64,000 nt of DNA from Microvirga arvi (GCF_016892765.1 NZ_JAFEMD010000013.1:1-64000), one strand, 5' to 3'. Numbered from the stretch's first letter, positions 1 through 8,337 are shown. The notes: a model not told the origin generated them from the letters alone. Program-made: numbers and translations.

Positions 1-107
1 CCGCCTCGCTCATGGAACGCATGGAGCAGGAGGGCATCGTCGGACCCGCAAACCACGCCGGGAAACGAGAAATCCTGCTTGAATCTCCGGGAGTGGGAGA
101 CGATTAA
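1..107 (+). CDS. ftsK: DNA translocase FtsK, C-terminal end (partial)
   Basis: This is the last 34 codons of a gene that begins before the window, read from base 3 to a TAA at 105-107. The peptide includes [17 protein letters not shown] and GKREILL, which match the C-terminal winged-helix (gamma) domain of FtsK/SpoIIIE. In the full protein that domain recognises polar KOPS-type DNA motifs and directs the hexameric motor toward the chromosome dimer resolution site at the septum. The lolA gene follows on the same strand, a common alphaproteobacterial order. Only the tail is visible, so the motor and membrane domains cannot be assessed. Confidence 0.85.
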   Translation, partial: ASLMERMEQEGIVGPANHAGKREILLESPGVGDD

Positions 108-207
108 AGGCTCTCTTCGGAACCTTGGCCGTGGCCCTGCGTCATTGTTGAGCTATGTGCAATGGCCAAGCAGCGGTCATAATCGTTCCGGTCAGGAGAT
201 CCTTCGG

Positions 208-1128
208 ATGCGCCCCCTTCCTTCCCTCAGCCTGGCCATGGCCCTGTCCGCTTGCGCGGGCATCCTGCCGGCCGCGGGGCAGACGCTTCCGATCGAAATG
301 CTCCTTCCGCCTGCCCGGCCGTCAGCCCAGGGTTTCAGCCGCGCGGTTGCCCCCCTGCCGACCGGCTCCTTCCGTCACGCAGGATCTCCGCAACAGGCAG
401 CCCTGCCGGCCCGGCCCGTGATCCCCAGACCCGCCAACGCGGAGCAGGTTCTGGCCGCGACGGCACCCCTGCCGCCGAGCCGGCCGGTCATGGAGGAGCC
501 AGAGGCGGCTCTCGAGCCCATCATGATTGCGCCCAAGCCCATCGTCACGGCCTCGGCCGTTCCGGTGGCCCTCAACCAGCCGCTGCCCAACAGCGTCGTG
601 GTGGAGCGGGCCAACGCCTTCTTCACGAATTTGAGCTCCATGGTGGCGGACTTCACCCAGGTGGGAGGGGACGGACGCCGGCAGGGCGGCACCCTCTATC
701 TCCAGCGGCCCGGCAAGGTGCGGTTCGAATACGACCCTCCGGCCACCCTCCAGGTGATCGCCGACGGCCGCTCGGTCGCCGTGCGGGACCGCAAGCTGGC
801 AACCCAGGATCTGTATTCCATCTCGCAGACGCCCCTGAAATTCCTCCTGCGCGAGCGGGTCAATCTCGGCCAGGACATCCGCATCACCGGCATCACACAT
901 GACGGCAACGGGGTGAGGATCAACCTGGAGGATTCCTCGACGCTGGGCGGCACCTCGCGGATCACCCTCTTCTTCGACCCGCAGATCGAAGCCTTAAGCC
1001 AATGGCGCATCGTCGATGCCCAGGGCTTCCAGACCATGGTGTTGCTCGACAAGGTCGAGCGGGGCCGGCGAATCGATCAGGACCTGTTCAAGATCCAGTA
1101 CGAGACCATCATCGGCAACAACCGGTAG
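208..1128 (+). CDS. lolA: LolA-like outer-membrane lipoprotein carrier protein
   Basis: Predicted 306-residue periplasmic carrier that would take lipoproteins from the LolCDE release complex to the outer membrane. I chose ATG 208 because AGGAG lies 9 bases upstream and the protein then opens with a signal sequence (RPLPSLSLAMALSACAG). A longer in-frame start at 79 lacks these features. Residues about 25-128 are a proline/alanine-rich segment. The LolA fold runs from about 132 to the end (ERANAFFTNLSSMVADFTQ, GGTLYLQRPGKVRFEYDPP, ITLFFDP). LolA proteins are usually about 200 residues, so the linker is extra. LSAC at residues 13-16 resembles a lipobox, so whether the signal is cut by signal peptidase I or II is unclear. 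The family call is firm. Confidence 0.85.
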   Translation: MRPLPSLSLAMALSACAGILPAAGQTLPIEMLLPPARPSAQGFSRAVAPLPTGSFRHAGSPQQAALPARPVIPRPANAEQVLAATAPLPPSRPVMEEPEAALEPIMIAPKPIVTASAVPVALNQPLPNSVVVERANAFFTNLSSMVADFTQVGGDGRRQGGTLYLQRPGKVRFEYDPPATLQVIADGRSVAVRDRKLATQDLYSISQTPLKFLLRERVNLGQDIRITGITHDGNGVRINLEDSSTLGGTSRITLFFDPQIEALSQWRIVDAQGFQTMVLLDKVERGRRIDQDLFKIQYETIIGNNR

Positions 1129-1173
1129 TCCTCAAACGCCATCGGGTAGCTCCTTGAGGCTGCGGTGGATGCT

Positions 1174-1458
1174 TCCCTCCCCCTTGCGGGGAGGGAGCGA
1201 GGGTGGGGGTCGCAAAGTCGGAGCGGCGCCCTTTTCCGGTTCAGCGCTGAAGCTGCCAGAGCCATACCTCTCCCCGGTGGGGAGAGGTCGTGCGCAGCGA
1301 GGGTGAGGGGGAGAGCGCTTGCCGGAGAGGACTGCAACCCCTCACCCGCCGCGCTGACGCGCGTCGACCTCTCCCTCAAGGAGAGGTGAAGCGGAGCCTC
1401 ATCCGGGAATCTCTCACCCGGTCGCACCACCCCTACCCCTCCCCGCAAGGGGGAGGGA
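1174..1458. repeat. Composite mosaic intergenic repeat, copy 1 (nested hairpin modules)
   Basis: Fills most of the 421-base lolA-xthA gap. Four hairpin modules are visible: CCCTCCCCCTTGCGGGGAGG near 1175-1195, CTCTCCCCGGTGGGGAGAGG near 1267-1288, CTCTCCCTCAAGGAGAGG near 1369-1387, and CCTCCCCGCAAGGGGGAGGG near 1438-1457. The outer two face each other and enclose the inner two. The same four modules in the same order recur at 34817-35088. The outer pair alone, inverted, recurs at 8338-8494. No protein-coding signal is seen. Confidence 0.85.
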
Positions 1459-1549
1459 ATGAGGGTGCGCGAGTCTGGCCTGAAAGCTGCCCTTCCCTCC
1501 GGACGAAATCTGTCGTAGCCGGGAAGGAACTTCCGAGGGGCCTCTTTCC

Positions 1550-2365
1550 GTGCAACTGACCGTCTCGACCTGGAACATCAATTCCGTTCGCCTGCGCCTC
1601 GACCAGGTGGGCCGTTTCCTGAAGGAACGGCGCCCCGACATCCTGTGCCTGCAGGAGACCAAATGCCCGAACGACAAGCTGCCCCTGAAGGAGCTGCAGG
1701 CCTTCGGCTATCCCTTCGTCGTCCATATGGGCCAGAAAGGCTATAACGGCGTCGCGATCCTCTCCCGGTATCCGTTCGCCGAGACGAGCGTGATGGAGAT
1801 GTGCGGCCGCCAGGATGCCCGCCACATCAGCGTCACCTTGAGCCGGGAGGCCAAGGCGGCGGCGGGCCTGACCATCCATAACTTCTACGTGCCGGCCGGC
1901 GGCGACATTCCCGACCCGGACCTCAATGAGAAATTCCGGCACAAGCTCGACTTCATGGCCGAGATGCGCAGCTGGGGCAGCAAATCCAAGCCGGCTTCAG
2001 GCCCCGCGATCCTCGTCGGCGACCTCAACGTGGCGCCGCTCGAGCACGACGTGTGGAGCCACAAGCAGCTCCTCGACGTGGTTAGCCATACGCCGGTGGA
2101 GACCGAGGCGCTCGAGGAGCTGCGCCAGGAGGCGGAATGGCTCGATGCCATGCGCGTGCTGCGCCCAGAGCCCGAAAAGATCTATTCCTGGTGGAGCTAC
2201 CGCTCGCCGGACTGGGCTGCCGCCGACAAGGGCCGGCGTCTCGATCACATCTGGCTGTCGAAGGGCCTGAAGGACACCCTTCGCACCATCGACGTGACCC
2301 GCGGCACCCGCGGCTGGGACCGCCCCTCCGATCACGCCCCGGTGACGGCGGTGCTGGAGCTTTAG
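1550..2365 (+). CDS. xthA: Exodeoxyribonuclease III (AP endonuclease)
   Basis: A 271-residue Mg2+-dependent AP endonuclease / 3'-5' exonuclease of base excision repair. It starts at GTG 1550 with GAGGGG about 9 bases upstream. Family motifs are in order: TWNINSVR (7-14), LQETK with the metal-binding Glu (E36), GYNGVAILSR (64-73), GDLNVAPLEHDV with catalytic Asp and Asn (D158, N160), RRLDHIWLS (229-237), and the closing SDHAP with Asp-His (D261, H262). Length and motif spacing are normal for ExoIII. The gene stands alone behind a repeat-filled spacer, so it probably has its own promoter. No anomaly seen. Confidence 0.95.
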   Translation: MQLTVSTWNINSVRLRLDQVGRFLKERRPDILCLQETKCPNDKLPLKELQAFGYPFVVHMGQKGYNGVAILSRYPFAETSVMEMCGRQDARHISVTLSREAKAAAGLTIHNFYVPAGGDIPDPDLNEKFRHKLDFMAEMRSWGSKSKPASGPAILVGDLNVAPLEHDVWSHKQLLDVVSHTPVETEALEELRQEAEWLDAMRVLRPEPEKIYSWWSYRSPDWAAADKGRRLDHIWLSKGLKDTLRTIDVTRGTRGWDRPSDHAPVTAVLEL

Positions 2366-2428
2366 CCCAGGCAAAAAGCTTCGCCGCTCATCGGTTTCAT
2401 AGCGGCAAAACTCTGTTATGGTTTTCCC

Positions 2429-3556
2429 ATGACACAAGGGAATGCCGCCGCTCGCGATGAATCGGGCATAGTCCAGGACGACAGTGCGGCTGTCGAAGCA
2501 ATCGGCCGCATCAATGTCGTCTCCTCCGTTCTGGAACTCCTGCTGGACAGCACGGGCCTCGGTTTCGGAGCGGTCGCCCGGGTGACCGAAACCTCGTGGA
2601 CGGCCTGCGCCGTGCTCGACCGGATTGGCTTCGGTCTGCCCGTCGGGGGGACCTTGGAGGTCGCCACGACCTTCTGTTCGGAGATCCGCGCCTCCGGCAC
2701 TCCCATCGTGATCGATCAGGCCAGCACGGACGCAGTCTATTGCACGCATCGGACGCCGAAGATGTATGGCTTCGAGAGCTATATCGCGGTACCGATCATC
2801 CTGCGCTCGGGCGAGGTCTTCGGCACCATCTGCGCCCTCGATCCGAAGCCGGCCAAACTCACCGATCCCAAGATCCTGAAGACCTTGCAGCTCTTCGCCG
2901 AGCTGATCGGCTCGCAGCTCGAACTCGGAGACACGTTGGCCGATCAGAGGAAGGCGATCGACCATCAGAACCTCCTGATCAACGAACTGAACCACCGGGT
3001 GAAGAACACCCTGGCAACTGTGCAGTCCATCGCCTACCAGTCGTTCAAGAATGCTCAATCCCTGGCCCATGCTCATGAGAGGCTCGAGCGCCGTCTCATG
3101 GCGCTCGCGCGCGTTCATGATGTCCTGACGCAGGAAAGATGGGACAGTGCCGAGCTGGAAACTGTCGTTCAGAAAGCGATCCTGCCCTTCGAGGGGGTCG
3201 ATTTGCAGCGTTTTCGCCTGTCGGGCCCTTCGATCCGGCTCCCGCCATGGCAGGTGCTGCCTCTGTCCATGGCTATCCACGAGCTGCTCACGAATGCTCT
3301 GAAATACGGAGCGCTGTCTGAACCGTCCGGCTGGGTTGCCATCCGATGGAATCCCGCCAGCGACGGCCGGACCCTGACATTCCGCTGGAGCGAGAACGAC
3401 GGGCCCTCCGTCCGTCCGCCGTCCGAGCGCGGGTTCGGCACACGCCTGATCCAGCGTGGTCTTGCTCAGGAGCTCGGTGGATCCGTCGAAATCAACTTCA
3501 ACCCGTCCGGCGTGACCTGCACGATCTCGATTCCACTTACCGCCGAGCCGATCTGA
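2429..3556 (+). CDS. GAF-domain HWE-family sensor histidine kinase
   Basis: A 375-residue cytoplasmic kinase with no membrane segment. Residues about 27-165 look like a GAF sensor domain. They are followed by the HWE-type dimerisation motif INELNHRVKNTLATVQS with phospho-acceptor H189. The ATPase domain carries HELLTNALKYGALS (284-297), the diagnostic W-x-E (W320, E322) and GFGTRL (335-340). HWE kinases in Hyphomicrobiales often signal through PhyR-type or single-domain receivers, but no partner lies next to this gene, so the target is unknown. No clear Shine-Dalgarno precedes ATG 2429, so the start is tentative. It converges on the cNMP-binding gene. Confidence 0.85.
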   Translation: MTQGNAAARDESGIVQDDSAAVEAIGRINVVSSVLELLLDSTGLGFGAVARVTETSWTACAVLDRIGFGLPVGGTLEVATTFCSEIRASGTPIVIDQASTDAVYCTHRTPKMYGFESYIAVPIILRSGEVFGTICALDPKPAKLTDPKILKTLQLFAELIGSQLELGDTLADQRKAIDHQNLLINELNHRVKNTLATVQSIAYQSFKNAQSLAHAHERLERRLMALARVHDVLTQERWDSAELETVVQKAILPFEGVDLQRFRLSGPSIRLPPWQVLPLSMAIHELLTNALKYGALSEPSGWVAIRWNPASDGRTLTFRWSENDGPSVRPPSERGFGTRLIQRGLAQELGGSVEINFNPSGVTCTISIPLTAEPI

Positions 3557-3574
3557 CCGATCTCTCCGGCCGCC

Positions 3575-4081
3575 TCAGTCCTGCGCCTTGCCTTCCTCCG
3601 GCTCTTCGGCCGGCACCTCTTCGCCGTCGATGGCGATGAGCTGCTGGCGTACGCGCTCCAGGCCCTCCGTGAGGCGGATCAGTTCCTCGGCCATGGCGTC
3701 GTGGATGGCGGCGGCGGCCTCCGGGAATTCCTCCAGTACCCGGCGCATGAGGCTGGGCGTCACGCGGATGATGGCGGAAGGCTCGCGCGCGGTGGCGGTG
3801 GCGCGGCGCTCGATGCGGGCGAACAGGGCCGCCTGGCCGATCAGGGCGCCCGGGCCGGCCACGAAGGCGGCGGGCGATCCGTCGTCGCTGGCATCGAGGG
3901 CGATGGCGCCGCGGCTCACCACATAGCCGCCGTCGGACCGGTCGCCTTTCTTGAACAGCACATCGCCCTCGCGGTAGCTGCGCGTCTCGGATGCGAAGGC
4001 GACGAGGCGCAGGGCGTCCTTCTCCAGCAGGTTGAACACCGGAGCCTGGCTTAAGATCGCGATGTCGTCCTCGAGCGCCAT
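3575..4081 (-). CDS. Cyclic nucleotide-binding domain protein without a DNA-binding domain
   Basis: A 168-residue protein that is almost entirely one cNMP-binding fold: FNLLEKDALRLVAFASETRS, then YREGDVLFKKGDRSDGGYVV and GALIGQAALFARIERRATATA, the phosphate-binding cassette region. The Crp-type helix-turn-helix is absent. The C-terminus is a helix plus a short acidic tail (EEVPAEEPEEGKAQD). It begins 10 bases after the response regulator gene on the same strand, so the two are probably co-transcribed. Possible roles are a cAMP-responsive adaptor or a Crp-fold partner of that signalling pathway. The true ligand cannot be read from sequence. Confidence 0.8.
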   Translation of the reverse strand: MALEDDIAILSQAPVFNLLEKDALRLVAFASETRSYREGDVLFKKGDRSDGGYVVSRGAIALDASDDGSPAAFVAGPGALIGQAALFARIERRATATAREPSAIIRVTPSLMRRVLEEFPEAAAAIHDAMAEELIRLTEGLERVRQQLIAIDGEEVPAEEPEEGKAQD

Positions 4082-4091
4082 GATGCTTGTC

Positions 4092-4778
4092 TTAAGGGAT
4101 CAGCTTGTAGCCACCGGGCTCCGTCACCAGGATGCTTGCATTGGAGGGGTCGGATTCGATCTTCTGGCGCAGGCGGTAGATGTGGGTCTCGAGGGTGTGG
4201 GTGGTGACGTTGGAATTGTAGCCCCAGACCTCGGTGAGCAGGGTGTCGCGCCCGACCACGGCCTGGCCGGCGCGGTATAGATAGCGCAGGATCGCGGTTT
4301 CCTTCTCCGTCAGCTTGAGCTTGGAACCCTTCTCCGTGGTGAGCAGCTTCGAGCCCGGGCGGAAGATATAGGGCCCGATCTGGAACACCGCGTCCTCGCT
4401 CGCCTCGTACTGGCGCAGCTGTGCGCGGATGCGGGCGAGCAGCACGGCGAACTTGAAGGGCTTGACCACGTAGTCGTTGGCGCCCGCCTCCAGGCCCATG
4501 ACGGTATCCGTTTCCGATCCTTGAGCGGTCAGCATGATGATCGGGCTGCGGAAACCGTTCTGGCGCATGATCTTCACGGCCTCGCGCCCGTCCATGTCGG
4601 GCAGGCCCACATCCATGATGGCGAGATCGATCCGATCCCCCTTCACCGCCTCGACGGCCTGCGTGGCGGTTTCGGCCGTGTTGACCTGAAACTCGTCGTA
4701 CATTCCGAGCTGCTCGGCTAGGGTGTCGCGCAGATCCTGATCGTCATCGACGACGAGGAGGCGGCTGGCATTCGACAT
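4092..4778 (-). CDS. OmpR/PhoB-family response regulator (CenR-like)
   Basis: A 228-residue two-component response regulator. The receiver domain has the acidic pair D11/D12, phospho-acceptor D56 in IMDVGLPDMDG, T84 and K106 in NDYVVKPFKF. The C-terminal half is a winged-helix DNA-binding domain ending VTTHTLETHIYRLRQKIE and VTEPGGYKLIP. The wording EQLGMYDEFQV and GPYIFRPGSKLL is reminiscent of the envelope regulator CenR of alphaproteobacteria, but this is from memory and I leave the symbol blank. No histidine kinase is adjacent on its strand. It is followed 10 bases later by the cNMP-binding protein gene. Confidence 0.9.
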   Translation of the reverse strand: MSNASRLLVVDDDQDLRDTLAEQLGMYDEFQVNTAETATQAVEAVKGDRIDLAIMDVGLPDMDGREAVKIMRQNGFRSPIIMLTAQGSETDTVMGLEAGANDYVVKPFKFAVLLARIRAQLRQYEASEDAVFQIGPYIFRPGSKLLTTEKGSKLKLTEKETAILRYLYRAGQAVVGRDTLLTEVWGYNSNVTTHTLETHIYRLRQKIESDPSNASILVTEPGGYKLIP

Positions 4779-5014
4779 CTCAAACCCTTCACACGATGAA
4801 CTGCATGATCGCTGGAGCGGCGTTCAGCAGGCGACAATCCCTTGAGCCTCAAGCCGATCCGGCCGCCTCTTTTAGCGCAGCACGATCCGGATCGAAACGG
4901 CTGCGGCCTTACCTCAAGCCGGCGTGGGTCTTGAGCGTCAAGATCATGCCCGACGCCTAAGAGTAGTCATTCCCAGCTTGACAACAAGGGGGCGTTAAGG
5001 CCCTTCCACTGCCG

Positions 5015-5548
5015 ATGAAACACTCTCGCGTCAATGTTATCCGGGTCTTCCGCTCCCCGCTCGACCACCGGCGCGGACGTATTGTTGCAGGTAACCTCGT
5101 GATCCCCTGTGCGCTTGGGCGCTCCGGCACCTCTCATGCGAAACGCGAGGGCGACGGCGCCTCGCCGGTCGGACGCTTCAAGCTCCTGCAGGGCTTCTAC
5201 CGCGCCGACCGCGGCCCGCGTCCGCGCACGGGCCTGCCCTTGAGAGCGATCCGCCCCGGCGACGGCTGGTCCGACGACGTCAGGGACCGCCGCTACAATC
5301 GGCTCGTTCCCCTGCCCTGCCCGACCAGCCATGAAAAGATGTGGCGGGACGACCATCTCTACGACGTGGTGCTCGACATCGCCTGGAACCGCGGCCCCAT
5401 CGTGAAGGGCCGCGGCAGCGCCATCTTCCTGCATCTCGCCCGCCCCGGCTTCCAGCCCACGGAGGGCTGCGTCGCCGTGGATCGCCGCATGATCCGGCGC
5501 CTCCTGGAGCGGATCGGGCCGAACACGCGCATCGAGATCATCGGGTAG
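5015..5548 (+). CDS. L,D-transpeptidase (YkuD family)
   Basis: A 177-residue YkuD-fold protein. Family members cross-link meso-DAP residues in peptidoglycan (3-3 links) or attach proteins to it, by an acyl-enzyme mechanism. The catalytic signature is present: AIFLH with H140, then PTEGCVAV with nucleophile C152 eleven residues later. Residues 46-60 (GDGASPVGRFKLLQG) match the conserved N-terminal part of the domain. No signal peptide or membrane anchor is visible from ATG 5015, which is odd for a periplasmic enzyme. Either the start is wrong or export is non-classical. No good ribosome binding site was seen. Paired hairpin repeats follow its stop codon. Confidence 0.8.
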   Translation: MKHSRVNVIRVFRSPLDHRRGRIVAGNLVIPCALGRSGTSHAKREGDGASPVGRFKLLQGFYRADRGPRPRTGLPLRAIRPGDGWSDDVRDRRYNRLVPLPCPTSHEKMWRDDHLYDVVLDIAWNRGPIVKGRGSAIFLHLARPGFQPTEGCVAVDRRMIRRLLERIGPNTRIEIIG

Positions 5549-5556
5549 CATCTGCT

Positions 5557-5758
5557 GTCATGGCCGGGTACGTCCCGGCCATCCACGTCTCAAACTCTTC
5601 TCACCTCATCCTGAGGAGCCTGCGCAGCAGGCGTCTCGAAGGAGGATTCAGTGTTCTCTGGAATCTCCTTCGAGACGGATTGCTCGCGCAATCCTCCTCA
5701 GGATGAGGTGGTGTTTTGGACAAAGACGTGGATGCCCGGCACAAGGCCGGGCATGACG
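5557..5758. repeat. Nested intergenic repeat: GGCCGGG-family pair enclosing a CTCATCCTGAGG palindrome pair
   Basis: The outer arms are GTCATGGCCGGGTACGTCCC at 5557 onward and its inverted partner ending CCGGGCATGACGGG at about 5758. Between them at 5604-5708 is a second, unrelated inverted repeat, beginning CTCATCCTGAGGAG and ending CTCCTCAGGATGAG, with inner arms CTCGAAGGAG and CTCCTTCGAGA. The outer family recurs at 45316, 46757 and 54769, and in shortened or diverged form near 12893 and 56306. It fills the 232-base gap between the L,D-transpeptidase and ABC-F genes and may also end transcription from both sides. Confidence 0.85.
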
Positions 5759-5780
5759 GGTCGTGTTGAGTCGCCGCCGA

Positions 5781-7295
5781 TTAACCAACCACACTCTCGT
5801 AAAACTCCTCCGGCCCGTCGATCTCTCGCATGCGGCCCTTGTCGATGAGCAGGAAGCGGGTGCCGATGGTGGTCACGAAGCTGCGGTCGTGGGAGACCAC
5901 GATGCAGGTGGCCCCCGCCTCCAGGATTTCCGCTTCCAGCTGCTCGCGCCCCGGAATGTCCACGTGGTTGGTGGGTTCGTCCATCAGGTAGAAGTTCGGC
6001 TCGGACAGGCGCAGGGCCAGGAGCCCGAGCCGCGCCCTCTGGCCCGGCGACAGCTTTGCGATGGGCAAGCCTTGCTTCTCGATGGAGAAGCCCGCTTCCG
6101 CCAGCACCGCGCGGCTGCGCTGATCGCCGAGACGGAACCGCGACAGGATGAAGTCGTGCGCGGTGCTGTTCTGCGGGAGCTGTCCCATGTCCTGATCCAC
6201 ATAGCCGAGCGCAAGGCTCGGGCTCACGCGGATGCCGTCGCGTCCCTCGGGCGCAAGCATCGCGTGATGCAGCAGACGCACGAGCTGCGACTTGCCGGCA
6301 CCGTTGCGGCCGAGCACGACGATGCGATCGCCTTGAGCGACCTCGAGCTTGGTGACGGCGAAGAGCTTTCGCCCATCCGGCGTCTGCACCGTCACGTTCT
6401 CCAATGCGACGAGAACCCGCGCATGGGTGCCGCGGTGGCTGAGCCTGATCTCGCCCGGCCGCTCCTTGTGCACGGCGCGGGCACCCTGCTCCAGCGCATC
6501 GGCCCGGCGCCTGATCTGCGCCGACTTCACCTGCGCCGCGTCGCTGCCGCTGTTGATGCCCACATTGCGCAATTCCGATGCGCTCTGGCGCAGGCGCTTC
6601 ACTTCGCGCAGGGTCTTTTCGCGCCGTGTCTGCGCGGCTGAATCATGCGCGTCGAGCAACACCCGCGCGCGGCGGTAGGGATGCGCGAAGGAAACGGATT
6701 CCTCCGGCCGTAAGAAAAGCGTTCTGGTGGTGCAGGCATCGAGGAAATCGCGGTCGTGGCTCGCCACCACGATCGGCACCGTATAACCCGCATTCCTGAT
6801 CCATGATTCCAGCTTGAAGAGCTTCTCGAGATCGAGGTGGTTCGTGGGCTCGTCGAGCAGCAGCATGTCCGGTTCGGTGATCCAGGCCCGCGCGATCAAT
6901 GCAAACCGCTGCCAGCCGCCGCTGAGCGCGCGCAGCGGCAGATGATGCAGATCGACCGGTGTCTCGAACTCATCGAGCACCATGTCCACGCGCCATTGCT
7001 GGCTCTCCCGTTCATCGGCGGAGAGCGCGGTGAGCAGGACATCGTGCAGGGACAGGTCGAGCAGGTTTTCCGGCACGTCCTGCTCCACGAGGGCGACGCG
7101 CAGACCCCGCGAGCAGACGATGTCGCCGTGGGTCGGTTCGGCAAGACCTGCGAGGCATTTCAGAAGGGTGGACTTTCCGGCACCGTTTCCGGCCACGAGA
7201 CCGAGGCGATCCCCTGCGCCGATCACAAGGGTGAGGTTCTGGAACAAGGGCGTGTGGGCGATGACGCCGACATTGCGGAGGCTTAAGGAAGACAT
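5781..7295 (-). CDS. ABC-F family ATPase (ribosome-associated type)
   Basis: A 504-residue protein with two ABC ATPase domains and no membrane segment, the ABC-F layout. Domain 1 has Walker A GNGAGKST (36-43), signature LSGGW (124-128) and Walker B LLLDEPTNHLD (145-155). Domain 2 has GRNGAGKSQ (329-337), LSPGQRARLGL (415-425) and YLMDEPTNHVD (436-446). The basic, alpha-helical linker (about 205-290, rich in Arg/Lys) is the part that contacts the ribosomal P/E site in characterised members. ABC-F proteins act in translation quality control or antibiotic protection; which applies here is not decided by the sequence. Substitution of SGG by SPG in domain 2 is unusual but otherwise the motifs are intact. 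Confidence 0.9.
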   Translation of the reverse strand: MSSLSLRNVGVIAHTPLFQNLTLVIGAGDRLGLVAGNGAGKSTLLKCLAGLAEPTHGDIVCSRGLRVALVEQDVPENLLDLSLHDVLLTALSADERESQQWRVDMVLDEFETPVDLHHLPLRALSGGWQRFALIARAWITEPDMLLLDEPTNHLDLEKLFKLESWIRNAGYTVPIVVASHDRDFLDACTTRTLFLRPEESVSFAHPYRRARVLLDAHDSAAQTRREKTLREVKRLRQSASELRNVGINSGSDAAQVKSAQIRRRADALEQGARAVHKERPGEIRLSHRGTHARVLVALENVTVQTPDGRKLFAVTKLEVAQGDRIVVLGRNGAGKSQLVRLLHHAMLAPEGRDGIRVSPSLALGYVDQDMGQLPQNSTAHDFILSRFRLGDQRSRAVLAEAGFSIEKQGLPIAKLSPGQRARLGLLALRLSEPNFYLMDEPTNHVDIPGREQLEAEILEAGATCIVVSHDRSFVTTIGTRFLLIDKGRMREIDGPEEFYESVVG

Positions 7296-7632
7296 GGAGA
7301 GATCTCATCGGTGCGGCGCGCCTGGGGCCTGAAGCCATGGAGTGTGCGCGAAAGTCTTGAACGCGTCGGACGCGTCGGACCCTTGCGGAGCCATCAGCGC
7401 GATTGAGCCGTTCAGAGCTGACCAGAATGAGATGGAGGCGGTTTTGGGAGACCGTCAGATCCGTTCGTTGGCCGGCCCTGCAACAAGCTGCTGCAGGGCG
7501 TGCCAGGGGCCGAACTTGCGTTGATGCATCGCTTCCAACATGCAGCCCTCCCTGGTTCGAACGCGGATCGATGGGCAAAGCTTAACCGGAATGCACGGCG
7601 GATGCAACGCCACTCATACCGGGATCGGTATG
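7296..7632. other. 337-base intergenic gap with no recognised element
   Basis: Lies upstream of the ABC-F gene and downstream of the yggS-like gene, both on the minus strand. I see a short tandem ACGCGTCGG duplication near 7361-7380 and a CAAGCTGCTGCAGGG palindrome near 7485, but no convincing gene, terminator or dispersed repeat. It presumably holds the ABC-F promoter. Confidence 0.5.
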
Positions 7633-8310
7633 TTAAGCCTTTGTCCGAGTGCCAAAAATCGCGCTGCCGACCCGCACATGGGTGGCGCCGAGCTGGATCG
7701 CGGCATCGAAGTCGGCGCTCATGCCCATGGAGAGCATCGTCAGCCCATTCCTCTTGGCAATGGTGTTGAGCAGGGCGAAATGCGGCGACGGCGGGTGCTC
7801 AGCCGGCGGGATGCACATCAGGCCCTCGACCGTGAGGCCGTATTCCGTGCGGCAGGCTTCCAGGAAGGCATCGACTTCGCTCGGGATCACGCCGCCCTTC
7901 TGCGGCTCCTCGCCGGTGTTCACCTGCACCAGCAGGCGCGGTGTCCTGCCCTGCTTGGCGATCTCCTTGGCGAGCGCCTCCGCCAGTGAGGGCCGGTCGA
8001 GGGTGTGGATCGCGTCGAAGAGCTCCACCGCCTCACGCGCCTTGTTGGACTGGAGCGGGCCGATCATGTGGAGTTCGGCATCCGGGTAGCGCTCACGCAA
8101 GGCGGGCCACTTAGCCTTCGCCTCCTGCACGTAATTCTCGCCGAAGACCCGCTGGCCTGCAGCCAAAACAGGTTCGATGGCCTCCGCCGGAAACGTCTTC
8201 GAGACCGCCACGAGGGTGATGGAGGCCGGGTCCCGGTCATAGTCGGACGCCGAGCGCCGGATGCTCTCCCGCACCTGCCTCAAACCTTCGACGGCATCGC
8301 TCTCGCTCAT
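7633..8310 (-). CDS. YggS-family pyridoxal phosphate homeostasis protein
   Basis: A 225-residue single-domain PLP-binding TIM barrel of the YggS/PROSC family, which buffers free pyridoxal phosphate and affects amino-acid metabolism. Motifs are LVAVSKTFP with the Schiff-base lysine, FGENYVQE, HMIGPLQSNK, LVQVNTGEEPQKGG, LSMGMSADFDAAIQLGATHV and the phosphate-binding VRVGSAIFGTR at the C-terminus. ATG 8310 is supported by AAGGAAG five bases upstream. Length is normal. It is divergent from leuS across a repeat-filled spacer. Confidence 0.93.
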   Translation of the reverse strand: MSESDAVEGLRQVRESIRRSASDYDRDPASITLVAVSKTFPAEAIEPVLAAGQRVFGENYVQEAKAKWPALRERYPDAELHMIGPLQSNKAREAVELFDAIHTLDRPSLAEALAKEIAKQGRTPRLLVQVNTGEEPQKGGVIPSEVDAFLEACRTEYGLTVEGLMCIPPAEHPPSPHFALLNTIAKRNGLTMLSMGMSADFDAAIQLGATHVRVGSAIFGTRTKA

Positions 8311-8337
8311 GGGGTCTTCCTTTTCGTAGGCTCGATT

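Noticed and set aside
1129-1549. CRISPR-like repetition in the lolA-xthA gap
   Set aside because: Hairpin modules differ from each other and spacing is irregular; no identical direct repeats with unique spacers.
1997-3280. A 427-codon minus-strand frame opposite xthA and the HWE kinase
   Set aside because: Overlaps two well-supported genes; composition is shadow-like with no motifs.
7554-7575. GGTTCGAACGCGG as a tRNA T-loop
   Set aside because: No cloverleaf can be drawn around it.
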